A stretch of DNA of 64,000 nucleotides from positions 154,146 to 218,145 of the forward strand of contig VUYV01000157.1 in the NCBI GenBank assembly GCA_008711295.1. Reading direction: 5' to 3'. Every line of letters starts with the position of its first letter. Positions within the stretch are counted from its first letter, which is position 1. The DNA comes from Anarhynchus alexandrinus. Its lineage: Eukaryota; Chordata; Aves; Charadriiformes; Charadriidae. Of this stretch, positions 25,301 through 35,978 are shown in pieces. The notes below the pieces were generated by a model. It was not told the DNA's origin. It was given only the letters and a program-made list of their open reading frames with translations, and did not search any database. Position numbers and translations under genes: made by a program.

Positions 25301-27845
25301 TCAATTATGTTTGTGTATGCTATGTTCTGTCTCTTATCATAGCTCCTGTGGCATTTCGGGGATGCCTCCCCACCTCATAAAAGTCCTTCTGGTGTCTCCA
25401 GTGTCTACTGCCTACCTCTGTCATTTCTGGCGTTTGAATGACAGAGAGGGAGGGCTGGAATCATCTCTTCACAGGAGGCTGGAAATACGTAGGCGTTTAT
25501 GAGAGAGATTCCCATCCATCTGGCACCAGCAGCTCCCAATGGTCTCATCCTTTTCTCCCAGAGGCAAAGTTATCTGAGCAAAGCAATGGAAGCTCTTGGA
25601 AGCTTCAAGAGTCATGCAGAATCAGAAAAAAAAAAAAGGTTTTGTTGATTTCCACGTTTCTTTACGCTCAAGCAAGTCTGGTAGTGAACTGAGTGAAATT
25701 ACCCTTCTTCATAGTCTGGGGTGATAATATTTTTCTTTGCTGGAAGGAATTTGAGAACCTACCTGCATATTTAAGATCTCTGGGTGAATCAGTTTCAAAA
25801 GCAATTATGTAAATTCTGGTGATATAATGAAATATCCCAAATCATCTGTATTTAAAGCAGTAAGTTTTTGGGCTCATAAAAGTAAAATAGTAATTTCTGG
25901 CCTGTTAAACTGCACTACACCAGAAGTAAGCTATGAAGTAAATGTTTACTCCCCACCATCGAACTGAGTGCTTAAGGGAGTGGTGTTGAAAAGACCTGGC
26001 TTCAGGCTGTGAGTTACACGGCCTTTCCGTAAGCCCTGTGATTGACTGAGGGAATAGACCTCAGAGCCAGAGCCCTGATTACACTAAAACCACTTTACAT
26101 GGTTCTAGCCACAAAAAGTGGCCTCAGAATATTCATCCTTATTGATTGAACATATTGTATTCACTAGGAAGCAAAACGAATTACAAAGAGGTACATCAGG
26201 CAAGAGTTAGTGGCCAATGAAGAACAATAAAAATCCCTCTAAAATAATTTCTGTATCAAAGGTATGTGTCCAAAACAGGTTCAATATTTTTTATGAATGT
26301 GGACAAGAGCAGATAAGAGCCTCAGGCTGACTTTCTCTCCCTGGTCCTGTCCGGCAGATCATCCCAGTCCCTCTCTGGGGTGCTTCTCCAGCGCTGTGAG
26401 TGCTTGTGAAGAGGCACCAGGATTCACAGCAAGACCTGCTCCACGCGCCTGCCCCATGACGCTGTGCCAGCCTCCTGTCTCAGCCCCTCTGAGACAACCC
26501 CTTCCTCTCGCCTGTGCCATGAAGTGGATCTGCGTGGTGGGACCTGTCTGTAGCTACACGATAATGATAATGAAGGAAAACTTGCTTGTGGGAAACTTGT
26601 AACCAGTCTTTGTAAATCACCGTATTAGATGTGGCATTAGCTGCTTGTAGGCAATGGAGCTGTTCTTTTAGTGAGCACCAAATACAAACAGGATGTAATT
26701 TGCACAGCCTGTCCCCGCTCCTCTTAATAGTAATGCATCTATTGGGAATGGGCAAAAAAAATATGAAGCTTGATCCATACCTTTCTATTTAAGAAAGCCA
26801 CAGCTAAGACATGAGGGATTGTGCCTGGAAAAGTGGGCTGGTGTCTGCCTCGAAATCTTCAGCGACCTACTCAAAGGCTTCAACTACCATGGGCTGATAT
26901 ATGCACTCGAGACTGACACGCATCCTTATCAGTCTCAGTCCCAGTCCCTTGTTTGAGAAACAGTGTTTTAGATAATGCAGGCATGAACATTACACCACCC
27001 CTTTCAACTGGAGGATGAAAAAATTCTTGCCCACCTTCAGGAAGCAAATAGTGATCCCTATGCTACGCCCAAGAAGTCAGAGAATAATAGGCGGTAGAGA
27101 GGAAAGGCAAGTAACGATAGTCTGGGGACATAATGGAAATGGAGTGATTCACAGATGCAGCTTTCCTTAGAACAAACCAGAACACTGTATAGATTTCCCC
27201 ATCTTTTTTAAATAGTTCTGTTGAATTTCATTATTCCCACGGCAGTAGAAAATGTGCATTCTGAAATTCAATAGTAAATAAAATCAGGAAAATTGAGCCT
27301 ATAATTCTGTGACCTTATTGCACTTTGGCATCTCATTATGCATTTCAAAACTGTGTACAAAAAAGGGATGCATACAAAAATGTGTATAAAAAAAAAGGAA
27401 AAAAGTAAACAAAGAAACAAATGCCATAGAAAAAGCAGTGTAGCATTTTACGTAGGCTACATAAAGCATTAAGCATCATACACTGCTGCAATCATTTTCA
27501 GAATGCAGCTTTAAATGAGTCAGGAATATAATCAGGGAATGAAGTGGGAGAATTCATGGCACTTAACACATTTGCTTTCTACTGGAGTGAAGCATGGACT
27601 GCCTGTTCTCCTAAAATTCAGGATTCAGTCTCCAGCTCTCTGCTCATCTGACTCCCATTTTCCTCTCCGTATCTAGTGATGTACTGGTGATAACATCAGC
27701 TGTACATTCATACAGCAGCAGCTCCGTTTCATTAGGAACATTGACCAAAAGCTGATACTAACTCCCATAACCAGATTTGAAATATGATGGATCCGGGCTT
27801 GACTGACATTTGTCATGATGGTGGACTACTGAAAGGGTTGCCTGT
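19331..27845. other. unique noncoding DNA with minor local duplications
   Basis: No gene or mobile element could be recognised over this 8.5 kb. A degenerate two-copy ~23 bp tandem repeat lies at 23681-23727 and a few short A or AT runs occur (for example 24918-24930, 25626-25638). Open frames are all 101 codons or fewer and without recognisable domains. Confidence 0.5.
23681..23727. repeat. degenerate two-copy 23 bp tandem repeat
   Basis: Two adjacent similar units, AGAAATTCATGTAGGGATTC... and AGGAATTCATCTAGGGATTT..., differ at a few positions, which indicates an old local duplication. Confidence 0.75.
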
Positions 27846-28258
27846 TGTACTGGGTTTGCATGGCAAGGTTTTGGTAGCGGCGGGATGTGTGCGTGGTGGT
27901 GGGGGTGTGGGTGCTGCAGGAGTGGTTTCTGTGAGAAGACACCAGGAGCTACCCACATGTTGGACAGACCCAGTTTCAGCCAGCTCCACGATGGACCCAC
28001 CGCTGGCCAAAGCTGAGCCCATCAGCAATGTTCGTAGCACCTCTGCGGTAACATATTTAAGAAAGGGTAAAAAATGCTGAGCAGCAGCTGTGAGGAAGAG
28101 GAATGAGAAAGATGTGGGGAAACAACCCTGCAGAGACCAAGGTCGGTGAAGAAGAAGGGGGAGGAGGTGCTGCAGGTGCCAGAGCAGAGGTTCTCCTGCA
28201 GCCCGTGGTGAAGGCCATGGTGAGTTAGTCTGTCCCCCTGCAGCCCATTAAAGTTAAC

Positions 28259-28548
28259 GGTGGAGCAGATATCCACCTGCAGCCCATGGAGGACCCCATG
28301 CTGGAGCAGGTGGATATGCTCTGAAAGGCGCTGTGACCCCATGGGAAGACCACGCTGGAGCAGGCTCCTGGCAGGACCTGTGGACCCATGGAGAGAGGAG
28401 CCCATGCTGGAGCAGGTTTGTTGGCAGGACTTGTGACCCTGTGGGGGACCCAAGCTGAAGCAGTCTGTTCCTGAAGGACTGCACCCCCTGGAAGGGACTC
28501 ATGCTGGAGCAGTTCATGAAGAACTGCAGCCTGTGGGAAGGACCCACG
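28259..28548 (+). repeat. internal LTR array of ~50 bp units
   Basis: The core GCTGGAGCAG or a one-base variant recurs at 28259, 28300, 28354, 28406, 28454 and 28503, giving spacings of 41, 54, 52, 48 and 49 bp. Between the cores sit related phrases of the CTGCAGCCCATGG and GTGACCC type. The array is part of the LTR and creates overlapping long open frames on the minus strand (28022-28560) that are by-products, not genes. Confidence 0.85.
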
Positions 28549-28648
28549 GGCTGCAGTCAAGTTGAGCCTGGGAAGAAGGGAGGGGTGAGTGGAGGATCAT
28601 TTTAGTTTTCTTTGTATTTTTCACTATCCTAGTCTGTTATTAATTCAC

Positions 28649-28654
28649 AATAAA
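28649..28654 (+). promoter_or_regulatory. LTR polyadenylation signal AATAAA
   Basis: AATAAA sits about 180 bp before the 3' end of the LTR, followed by AT-rich then T/G-rich sequence, the usual place for the R/U5 polyadenylation signal in this type of LTR. Confidence 0.6.
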
Positions 28655-28829
28655 TTCAATTAATCTTCTCCAAGTTGGGTTTGTTTTGCCTGTGATGGTA
28701 ATTGGTGAGTCATCTCTCTGTCCTTACCTTGACCCATGAACTTTTCATTGTATTTTCTCCTCTTGTCCCACTGAGGAGGAGGAGCGGCTTGGTGGGCACC
28801 TGACGGCCAGCCAAAGTCAACCCACCATG

Positions 28830-31011
28830 CTTGTGGGGCCTTTCTCCCCTCACTTCACCACTAGCATCATCTGTGCAGGGCGTAGCCCAAATGGCGTGTG
28901 AGGGAGTACAGTGCCCTACCCCAGTGTCCTCAGCCATAGCCTCGCTGAAGCCAGCCCTGCCACGGTTTCCAGAAAGTCATGAAAGGATGGAGTCACTAGC
29001 CACTGCCTTAGGCAACAATTAAAGGTGGAATTTAGAGGAACATGGTAGTCATGTACAATAAATACCCTCATGGGTAATATCAGAAAGCCGCGTAGGGTGT
29101 GAAGTTAAAAATTTTGCCTCTGTAAAGTCGGGAGGATTTGGTTCCCAGTGGCTCATTTGGTGTTTTACAAGCAGGTGAATCTAAGGCTGATCTGATTTCA
29201 AGATATTACCAACCTCTTGCCCCCATTTGGCCTTATACCTAAGTTATATTAACAAAATAATGGTTTTGGCCAAATTATTTTTTCAACTATTGGTCATATG
29301 AAATAGTATTTTGAACTTGGCTGCGCATAAGTGCTATCCTCCAAAAAAAAAAGAGAAAAGATGAAAAAGTACAATATGGTAACTCATTCCCGTGCTTTTT
29401 TCATGTTTCAATGGGAATGATGCAGCAGAAAATGCTGCATGGCCTGATCAAAGGTATCAGGGCCTGATCAAAAGGATTTGTTGATGTATTTCTTAATGGT
29501 CACTTTACTGCATTGCAAAATGCCTGAAATCTGGACATACTTAACTGCCGCAATACTCCTCAAAGGATACTGAGATCACCGGGCAGGGTAACCTGTCGTT
29601 TATTACAGATGCAGGAAAGCTGCTACATTTGAAATCTTCTTGCTCTCGTGTAGCTCATTTACATTGAAATTGCCTTTCAACATCACACCATCGGTTATAT
29701 TTATGTCATCCATTGACAGGCAAAATATTCTTTGGGGAAAATAGATGCCTGGCAACATAGTGAAAACAGCAGCTCATGACAGAAAATTAAAATTTTTTGT
29801 ATCCACCACTATATGAAAAATGTGTGGTGTTCAAGGAGACTGTGAGAAGGACAGGGCAAAATGAAACTTGCATCAAATGTCTTTGAGTCTGACGTGTCTA
29901 CCTCCCCAGCCTTTGAAAATGTCAGATCCATGTGGAGTATTATCTATTGTGAAGAGGAATCGTTGCTCCTGTTGGTAGCGGTATTTTTAAAGAGATGGGA
30001 CTACATGCATCACCCCTGCAAAGCAGGAAATTTCCATTGACTTCAGAGAGAGTGGGAAGACAAGGAGAGGCCTCTTAGAATATTGTACAGGAGGAACTGA
30101 AAGGATTTTTCTGGCTCTGTGAACGACAGATAAGAAGAGAGAAACTCACACCGCAAGGTTTGTGATGTAGGGATCTGGTATTTCCTTGACATCCTTTGCC
30201 TTTTGGACTGATGATCAAATGTTAACTGTAAATAATGACTGTGATGAATGCTGACTTTTCTCAGTGCCTCCTCTGATACTGCACTGTGAGTCATCATTAA
30301 TAATACATATCTTGAGATAAAAAATATTTCTCTTCAATAATTAAAAATAATAGGCAGGAATTTTACATTGGGGGATCTCCACTTTCTTATATACCAGGTT
30401 GTCTTACTCATATCACTGCAAATGCTACGTTGCTTCCACTGACATTGCCTTTGCAGATCACCTCAAGGTTTAACCTTCATCCTGCCTTCCAGGTATGTCT
30501 TCTGTAGGTGTAAAACTGCTTTTGAACTTCAGCATTTGGGAGTAAAGCTGGGTCTCATGACCCTCTATACAAGGATTGTCGTTAGAGTGATTGGCCCAAA
30601 TTCTGTGCTCTGCTGTGATTATTCTCTTAGAGTTGCTCGGCCTTTGCACCAAGGCACCACAGGGAAACACGGCAATCCCTACGCTGATGGTCAGCTTCAG
30701 GTCTGTGACCTGAACGTGTTGCTGTTTCTGTGTCTCTGAGTAGCATGTGGGTGATAAATACATGATTCTCCCAGTATTTCCAGCACGTCTGGGCAGAGCT
30801 GGGGGTGCTGGTGAGATGCAGCCTATAGGGGAAGGTGATGGGAGTCTGGAAAGCTGTACATCCTGGAGGAGCCATTCCACTCCCCACATCTGAGGTGCCC
30901 AGCGACCTTGTCCTAGAAAATGAAAAACATAGCGAGAAACCTCTTTGCAATATTTTGACATGTGCCTTTTGCTCTCTCTATTTTTTTTGAGGATGATAAG
31001 GCTGACATACT
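28830..31011. other. unique noncoding DNA
   Basis: No gene or mobile element recognised. A 20 bp unit starting GGCCTGATCAAA is repeated imperfectly at 29441-29480. A 185-codon minus-strand open frame (30470-31027) overlaps the end; it has no recognisable domain. Confidence 0.5.
29441..29480. repeat. two-copy 20 bp imperfect tandem repeat
   Basis: GGCCTGATCAAAGGTATCAG is followed directly by GGCCTGATCAAAAGGATTTG. The first 12 bases are identical, the rest have drifted. Confidence 0.8.
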
Positions 31012-31038
31012 CCCCCACACCTCCCACCCCCGCCCCCC
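31012..31038 (-). other. potential G-quadruplex motif
   Basis: On the + strand four C runs of lengths 5, 3, 5 and 6 are separated by 6, 1 and 1 bases. Read on the minus strand this satisfies the usual four-run G-quadruplex pattern with short loops. Whether it folds in cells is unknown. Confidence 0.6.
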
Positions 31039-31440
31039 GTATATTTTATTCAATGTGGAGAGAGTCAGGGAGCTACAGCAACGAGTTCAAGGCTAAGGCA
31101 GAAGAAAAGTTCCTTCCAGCCTAGACACACCACTTCAATGACAACAGGAATATCCTATGTGGTCAAAGGATTTTCATTTCATCTCAAGGTAGCAAGTTTG
31201 AAGCTGCACAGAGCAGCATATATTATCATAAAATTTTGGTAATGTTTGCACTACTTCAGCAATAAAGGATAACATAGGTTTTTAACCCAATGAATCAGTA
31301 TCTCTCCAGTATATCAGTAATATCCTCATTTTTTGAAAATGAGCTCTTTCCTTGTGCCATACAATATCTTCCTAAAACCAGGAGATGGAGCCCTGCAGCC
31401 AAAGGCTACTGTCAATTGCCTTCTCTACACCCAGAAGAAA
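31039..31440. other. unique AT-rich noncoding DNA
   Basis: About 400 bp between the C-rich tract and the CpG cluster with nothing recognisable. Confidence 0.5.
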
Positions 31441-31449
31441 TAATACTTC

Positions 31450-31680
31450 TCTTTAATTGCGTTTGAGGAGAACACGTATCGGTTCTGTTTCCCCGTGATA
31501 AGATTTTATGCGCGCCTTCGCTCAGCAGAGTTGCGACTACTCGGTAAGGACACGGGCCGATGGGCATCTCTCCTCAGAAGAGGGCCGGCAACTGGAAGAG
31601 CGAAGGTAGCAAATAGTCTGTTCAGTTTTATACAGGTGGTTACTGACAGTGCTAATAAATGCTTCAGGTAACGTTAACGA
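31450..31680. promoter_or_regulatory. local CpG cluster, possible promoter or enhancer
   Basis: About fifteen CpG dinucleotides fall in roughly 230 bp (including GCGCGCC at 31511-31517, CGGGCCG at 31553-31559 and ACGTTAACG at 31671-31679), while the surrounding unique DNA typically has none or one per 60 bp. Cytosine methylation normally destroys CpGs, so a retained cluster hints at unmethylated, functional DNA. The region to about 32260 remains mildly CpG-rich. There is no clear TATA box, and a GGTAAGG near 31544 could be a splice donor, but no transcript structure can be shown. It is small for a CpG island. Confidence 0.3.
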
Positions 31681-32270
31681 GGCTGAGACAAAGCTATCTG
31701 CTGGGTGGGAGAGGGGAGCAGAGCAATCTGCCCTGGGCTGCCCATCCGGCCCCTGCCCCTCCGGGGGCTCCAGCATGGGATGCCTGAGGGGTGGGCATCA
31801 CCCAGCACCAGGGGGGTGTCACCGCTGGCCTCAGTGGCTTCCTTGCCTTCCCCCAGGACTTCAGGAGCTCTGAACCCCAGGCATCAGCTGTTTAAGGCTC
31901 TGCCCTTCGCGTGGTGTTTATGTTCGGCCACACCGTGACAGTTTAATCCATTAGCAGGGCAATCAGGCCCGGGGGACTGGGCTGCCAGCATCTGGCGTGG
32001 CCTAAAAGCCCTCTGTGTACTCAGAGCTTGATTTACCCAGCTTGTCAAAGTCTGCCAAAACTTCCCACTTCCCTTTATGCGTTACTAGTCAGTTATTAAC
32101 GAGGACAGCTTAGCGCTTAGCAACTTAATTTAGCAGCTTCAGCTGAGATCTGCCTGGAATATAGGTGTCTAAGTCCCACTCGTTGCCCGCGCTGCTTGAT
32201 TTCAGTGGGGGTGGTGCACCTCGGTAGGAGTCTGCTGCCTAAATGGTGGGACGAGCAGGGACTTTTCATG
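31681..32270. other. GC-rich unique DNA downstream of CpG cluster
   Basis: Moderately GC-rich sequence with scattered CpGs (for example near 31905-31940 and 32187-32192) and short overlapping open frames on both strands. No recognised coding content. Confidence 0.4.
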
Positions 32271-32431
32271 GCGTATATATACATACACACATTCTTTCAA
32301 AGAAAACTATTCACTTCCTTGAATATATACATGCAAAAGAATATGAATCTTGCAAAACCGTTTGCTCCCTGGACCACATATATATATATATATATATATG
32401 AAATGTCAAGCGAAGAAAACCGTTCACTGCA
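32271..32431. repeat. three-copy degenerate minisatellite with (AT)11
   Basis: Three related ~50-56 bp units lie side by side: about 32273-32319, 32321-32370 and 32376-32431. Each starts with a TATATA-type stretch and ends with a related phrase (GAAAACTATTCACT, CAAAACCGTTTGCT, GAAAACCGTTCACT). In the third, the TA stretch has grown to about eleven perfect AT units (32378-32399). Confidence 0.7.
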
Positions 32432-35337
32432 GTTATTTTGCTTTGTTTTGGCAACACAAAAAACTGGATGCTGGCTGGCTCTCTTGCCAGCTCAGGCGAG
32501 CTCAGGGCTGCCAGAGCAGCGCAGAGCAGCATTTGCTGTGCCAGTGACCCTCAGCTAATTCTGCAGGGGTGATTTGGGGGCAAAGGAGGCAAAGGACAGC
32601 CCCAGTGTCAGACTCCAAACCAACTGGGAAGATTTCAGCTAGCGATTTCTTCTGTTTGCGTAAGGTCTTCAGGTTCAGAGCAGTTTAGAAGTACACTTGA
32701 GATTATACTGCTACTGGTGTTCAATTAATTGATTCCGTAGTCTGACTAATACAACAGATTCCATTGTTTTATGAATAGAAACACTGAAAAGTAAATTAAA
32801 AAATGGAAGTTTGACTTGTGATGCTTGCAAGACCCACAAACTGTGGCCTCCTGAGCCTGATGGCAACGAGCCTGTTTTGAAGCTTTTCTAACACAGTAAG
32901 AAGTGCTCACCACTGTCCTAACTGCACAAGGGTTTCCAGCTCCCGCAATGCTCATCAGCACGGCACAGAACTAAGGTGTGAGGTGCAGGGACTTTTCCCA
33001 AAAACACTCTTTTAAAATACAGTGAAATGTTACATTCTGGCTGCCTGTGCCTACGCTGGGTATGGAAAGCCTCAGACAGCTCTGAGTGGCTGCACTTCTC
33101 TGCGCGCTGCCTCCCCCTCCTGCAGCTGGCGGAGAAACACGGAACGGGGAAAAGAAAAAGGATGTTGTTCATCCACCATTATTAATTAACATATCCATCT
33201 CTTGCCTCTGCCTCAGTGAAAAATGTTTTAGAAATTAGTTGTTGCCAGTTGTGCACAGAAATAGACTTGATTCGATTGTTTGGGTTTGCTGATTTTACTT
33301 AACTTTGCAGCCTGTAAAGGGCACTTTCCTTGCAGACTCGCTGCCAAAACTACCCTAAATATTTGAAGCGTTGCTTCAAATGCATTTGGGAATGGGGAAG
33401 TGTCTCAAAAAGCAATGCTTAAAAGTGATCAGCACAACAACCTTCACATACCAACCTGTACCATCTGGCTGTAGAATAATTAACTCCATAATCAGCTCAT
33501 GGCTGTGTATGCCAGACCGACATCCAGAAATTACAAGGTGTTTGCAGTGCTTCCTGCATGACTGTTAGGAGCCAGGAGGAGTTTGTCCTCCTCTTCTCTG
33601 TTTATTTTGGCTGTTACAGAGACCAGCCAGAAGGATAAAAGTACGCTCACAAATAGACCTAATGTATGCTGTTATGCATTAACTGTAAAGATTTATTGCA
33701 GGTAGAGGTTGGGAGAGTCTTTCAAAAAGTGTGTTTATCATACATTTAGTGGAGTTTGGGTTGCGAGCAGGAGTAGTATTTTTTATTAAGTCATCTTACA
33801 CAGCTGGATAAAAGAGATGAACTTTTGGCATACAAGCCCTTTTTCACTTGGCTGTTTTTAAGTTTTGATGTGGCCTGAAGGAAAAAAACAACAGCAATTA
33901 GTCTTAAAAAAATAGATATATAACGCATGAAATATGTACTCTAACATATTTAAAGAACGTAGCCTCATGCTCCACTGGTGGACATATTTCATGGGAGTGT
34001 TAAAAGTGAGGGGATGCTTTCTCCATTGGTTTGCTGGGTTTGTGTCAGATGATTCAAAGCAGCCTTGTCAACTGTGGGGTGTTTCTATGAGAATTAATTA
34101 GTCCATAAATGCAGCTTCACAACATATGGATTTCTTTGGAGAGTGTCAGGAGAAATTCACTAAAATTGACTGTTTTGCAACTGAATAATTAAAACTTGTG
34201 CTTTGAAAAGGATGATCTTGTCATCAGCCAAGACAAATAAACCGGCATTTTAGTTGGTTGATACCATGATCAAATGCTTTTCTGTTGCTATTTATAAAGT
34301 GCCTCTAACCCTCATTTGATTGTTATCTGGGAGGATAAAAAGAAAGACCTGCCAACCCCCGTGCAATCCCCATAACTTCCAAACAAACAAAAATTTCCCT
34401 CTGCCTGCCTCGCTGTATTTTCGGTAAGAGCACACTAAATTTAAGTGAAAGGCTTTGGGCTGGAAGTTGTGTATTTGATATACTTAGCTGAAATGAGCTC
34501 TGTTCAAACAAACATATGCAGTGAATAATGTCATGCTGTAAGGTGTTCTGGATTATCCCAGATTTACTGAGAACAAACCTCTCCTCCTTTTGCTTGGTGG
34601 TCCCTGGGCATCAATTAACAGCTGTTTTGCTTCATCTTCAGAATGAACAGAGTGGAGCTCTTTGTCACATCTTTTTGAAAGTCTCGTAAAATACCAGTCC
34701 CTGAAATGATTTTTCTATTCATGATCATATTTAAAATGGATACATTTTAGTGTGTACAGGATATGTTTTCAGTACTGGACTATAAATGCTCTTGTTGGTT
34801 CTAACTTTCATGGCCAAATTCCTCCATACCTCTTTCTGAACTACTAATACCTTTATTTACACCCAGTATTGAAAGTGTTTTCACATGATATTTCTGAGAG
34901 AATCATGCTAGGAAACAAAAGGAAGACTAATGCAACTAATACATGATGCTTACAACAGAGCTCTGTGACTTTTCAGAGCACCCAGTCACTTCACACTGAA
35001 GGAAGACGCAGACCTCCAGCTGAGTTCATGGTGAGAGCAGGTAATATTGAACTATACGGGATTTTCAGCTTGGGGGCTCACATTTATGACACTACATTAA
35101 TTTTTCTGAGAGAAGAAGGAAGGCATATTCTTGTCAATATTAATTTGGCACAATGAAATTAATTATATATGGGGAGGCACTGCTGGGGGCTGAAGGAGGG
35201 TGGAGGAAGGTAAGATGAAGAATGAATGGTCACAGATGTGTCCCTGGGTTGCTATATGTGGTTCCATTATGGAAGGACAAGTGTATTTGTTTGATGTTGG
35301 GTAAAAGTTTGTCCGGGGTTGATAATAATTCATGACA
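32432..35337. other. unique noncoding DNA
   Basis: No gene or mobile element recognised. Open frames are short (84 codons or fewer apart from repeat-associated ones) and without domains. Confidence 0.5.
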
Positions 35338-35363
35338 TTTATTTAAAAAGTCTTTCCTTTATT
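35338..35363 (-). promoter_or_regulatory. two AATAAA signals downstream of candidate exon
   Basis: Read on the minus strand, AATAAA occurs at 35363-35358 and again at 35343-35338, about 85 and 105 bp after the stop codon of the open frame at 35446-35978. This is a plausible polyadenylation arrangement, though AATAAA is frequent by chance in AT-rich DNA. Confidence 0.35.
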
Positions 35364-35445
35364 ATTCCATTCACAGCAGAGGTCAGTCTGAAGCTTCCTC
35401 AGACATAAAATTGGGCAGAAGATATTTACAAAAAAAAAAGATTTG

Positions 35446-35978
35446 TTAAATTTTCTTCAGCTTCTTTGTTCTTAAAAACCTCTCTCCCACACTCCACCTC
35501 CTTTCTGGGCGCCACTGTAGCTGCCTGAGCAGGCAGTTGCTGGTCCCAAGGGTCTTGTCCTGGGGATCATTCTCTTGGCTGAGTGAAGTTGCGGCTGAGA
35601 CGGGGTTAGACGAGTTGCCTGGGTAGCTCTGAGAAAAGCAATCAGTACAGAAATCCCCCTCAAAGCTCATGAGGCTGAACGCCCAGCTCAGCCCTGCCTG
35701 GCAGCTGAGAAGGAGCCGCCGCTGCTGCCACCTCACTGATTTCTCCTGCTGATGTGTCTGTGCATGTGCATATTTGTGATGAAACTCTGACAGCAGGTCT
35801 TCCAGGGCTGTTATTTCTTCACCATTAAGGTTAATGACACAGCGCTCTGCCCTCTTTTTTTTGGCTCTAATTTGTGGAATACTGTTTTTTATTCTGTGGG
35901 GTAGCAGAGAATGTGAGAGAGAATCCAGGATGTCCCTCCATACTGCAGATGTTTCAGACTGTTTCGTCTCCACGCAGA
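35446..35978 (-). CDS. candidate terminal coding exon, unknown protein
   Basis: I do not recognise this protein. The frame stays open for about 177 codons between a TAA at 35982-35980 and the stop at 35448-35446. There is no ATG near its beginning (it could only begin at GTG 35973-35971), but the sequence TTCTTGGGCTTTTAAG directly upstream is an acceptable pyrimidine-rich splice acceptor, so it could be a last exon starting at 35978. The product would be hydrophilic, with a basic KKKRAER patch (about residue 40), a charged likely helical stretch LNGEEITALEDLLSEFHHKY, a Cys-containing middle, and a basic tail ending KKLKKI. No signal peptide or membrane segment is obvious. Two AATAAA signals follow. 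It could equally be a chance open frame in moderately GC-rich DNA. Confidence 0.25.

Larger units (their letters stand above)
27846..28829 (+). mobile_element. solo LTR of an avian endogenous retrovirus
   Basis: The segment begins TGTACTGGGTTTGCATGGCA and ends near CAGCCAAAGTCAACCCACCA, a pair of ends I recognise from a common bird LTR family. Inside are the conserved 'AACATATTTAAGAAAGGG' stretch near 28049-28067, a 'GAAACAACCCTGCAGA' segment near 28120-28135, an array of ~50 bp units, an AATAAA polyadenylation signal at 28649-28654, and the 'GGTAATTGGTGAGTCATCTC' stretch at 28697-28716. Possible target-site duplications are CCTGT at 27841-27845 and CTTGT at 28830-28834 (one transition). No primer-binding site, gag, pol or env sequence adjoins it, so it is a solo LTR left by recombination. 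I cannot assign it firmly to a retroviral class. Confidence 0.85.

Noticed and set aside
28022..28560. Overlapping minus-strand frames of 97-143 codons
   Set aside because: They lie on the LTR's ~50 bp repeat array in the antisense direction and vanish when the repeat is recognised.
28830..29030. Provirus internal region after the LTR
   Set aside because: Sequence beyond 28834 shows no primer-binding site and no gag/pol/env similarity; it appears to be unique flank.
30470..31027. 185-codon minus-strand frame
   Set aside because: No recognisable domain, no promoter or splice context; overlaps the C-rich tract. Could be chance.
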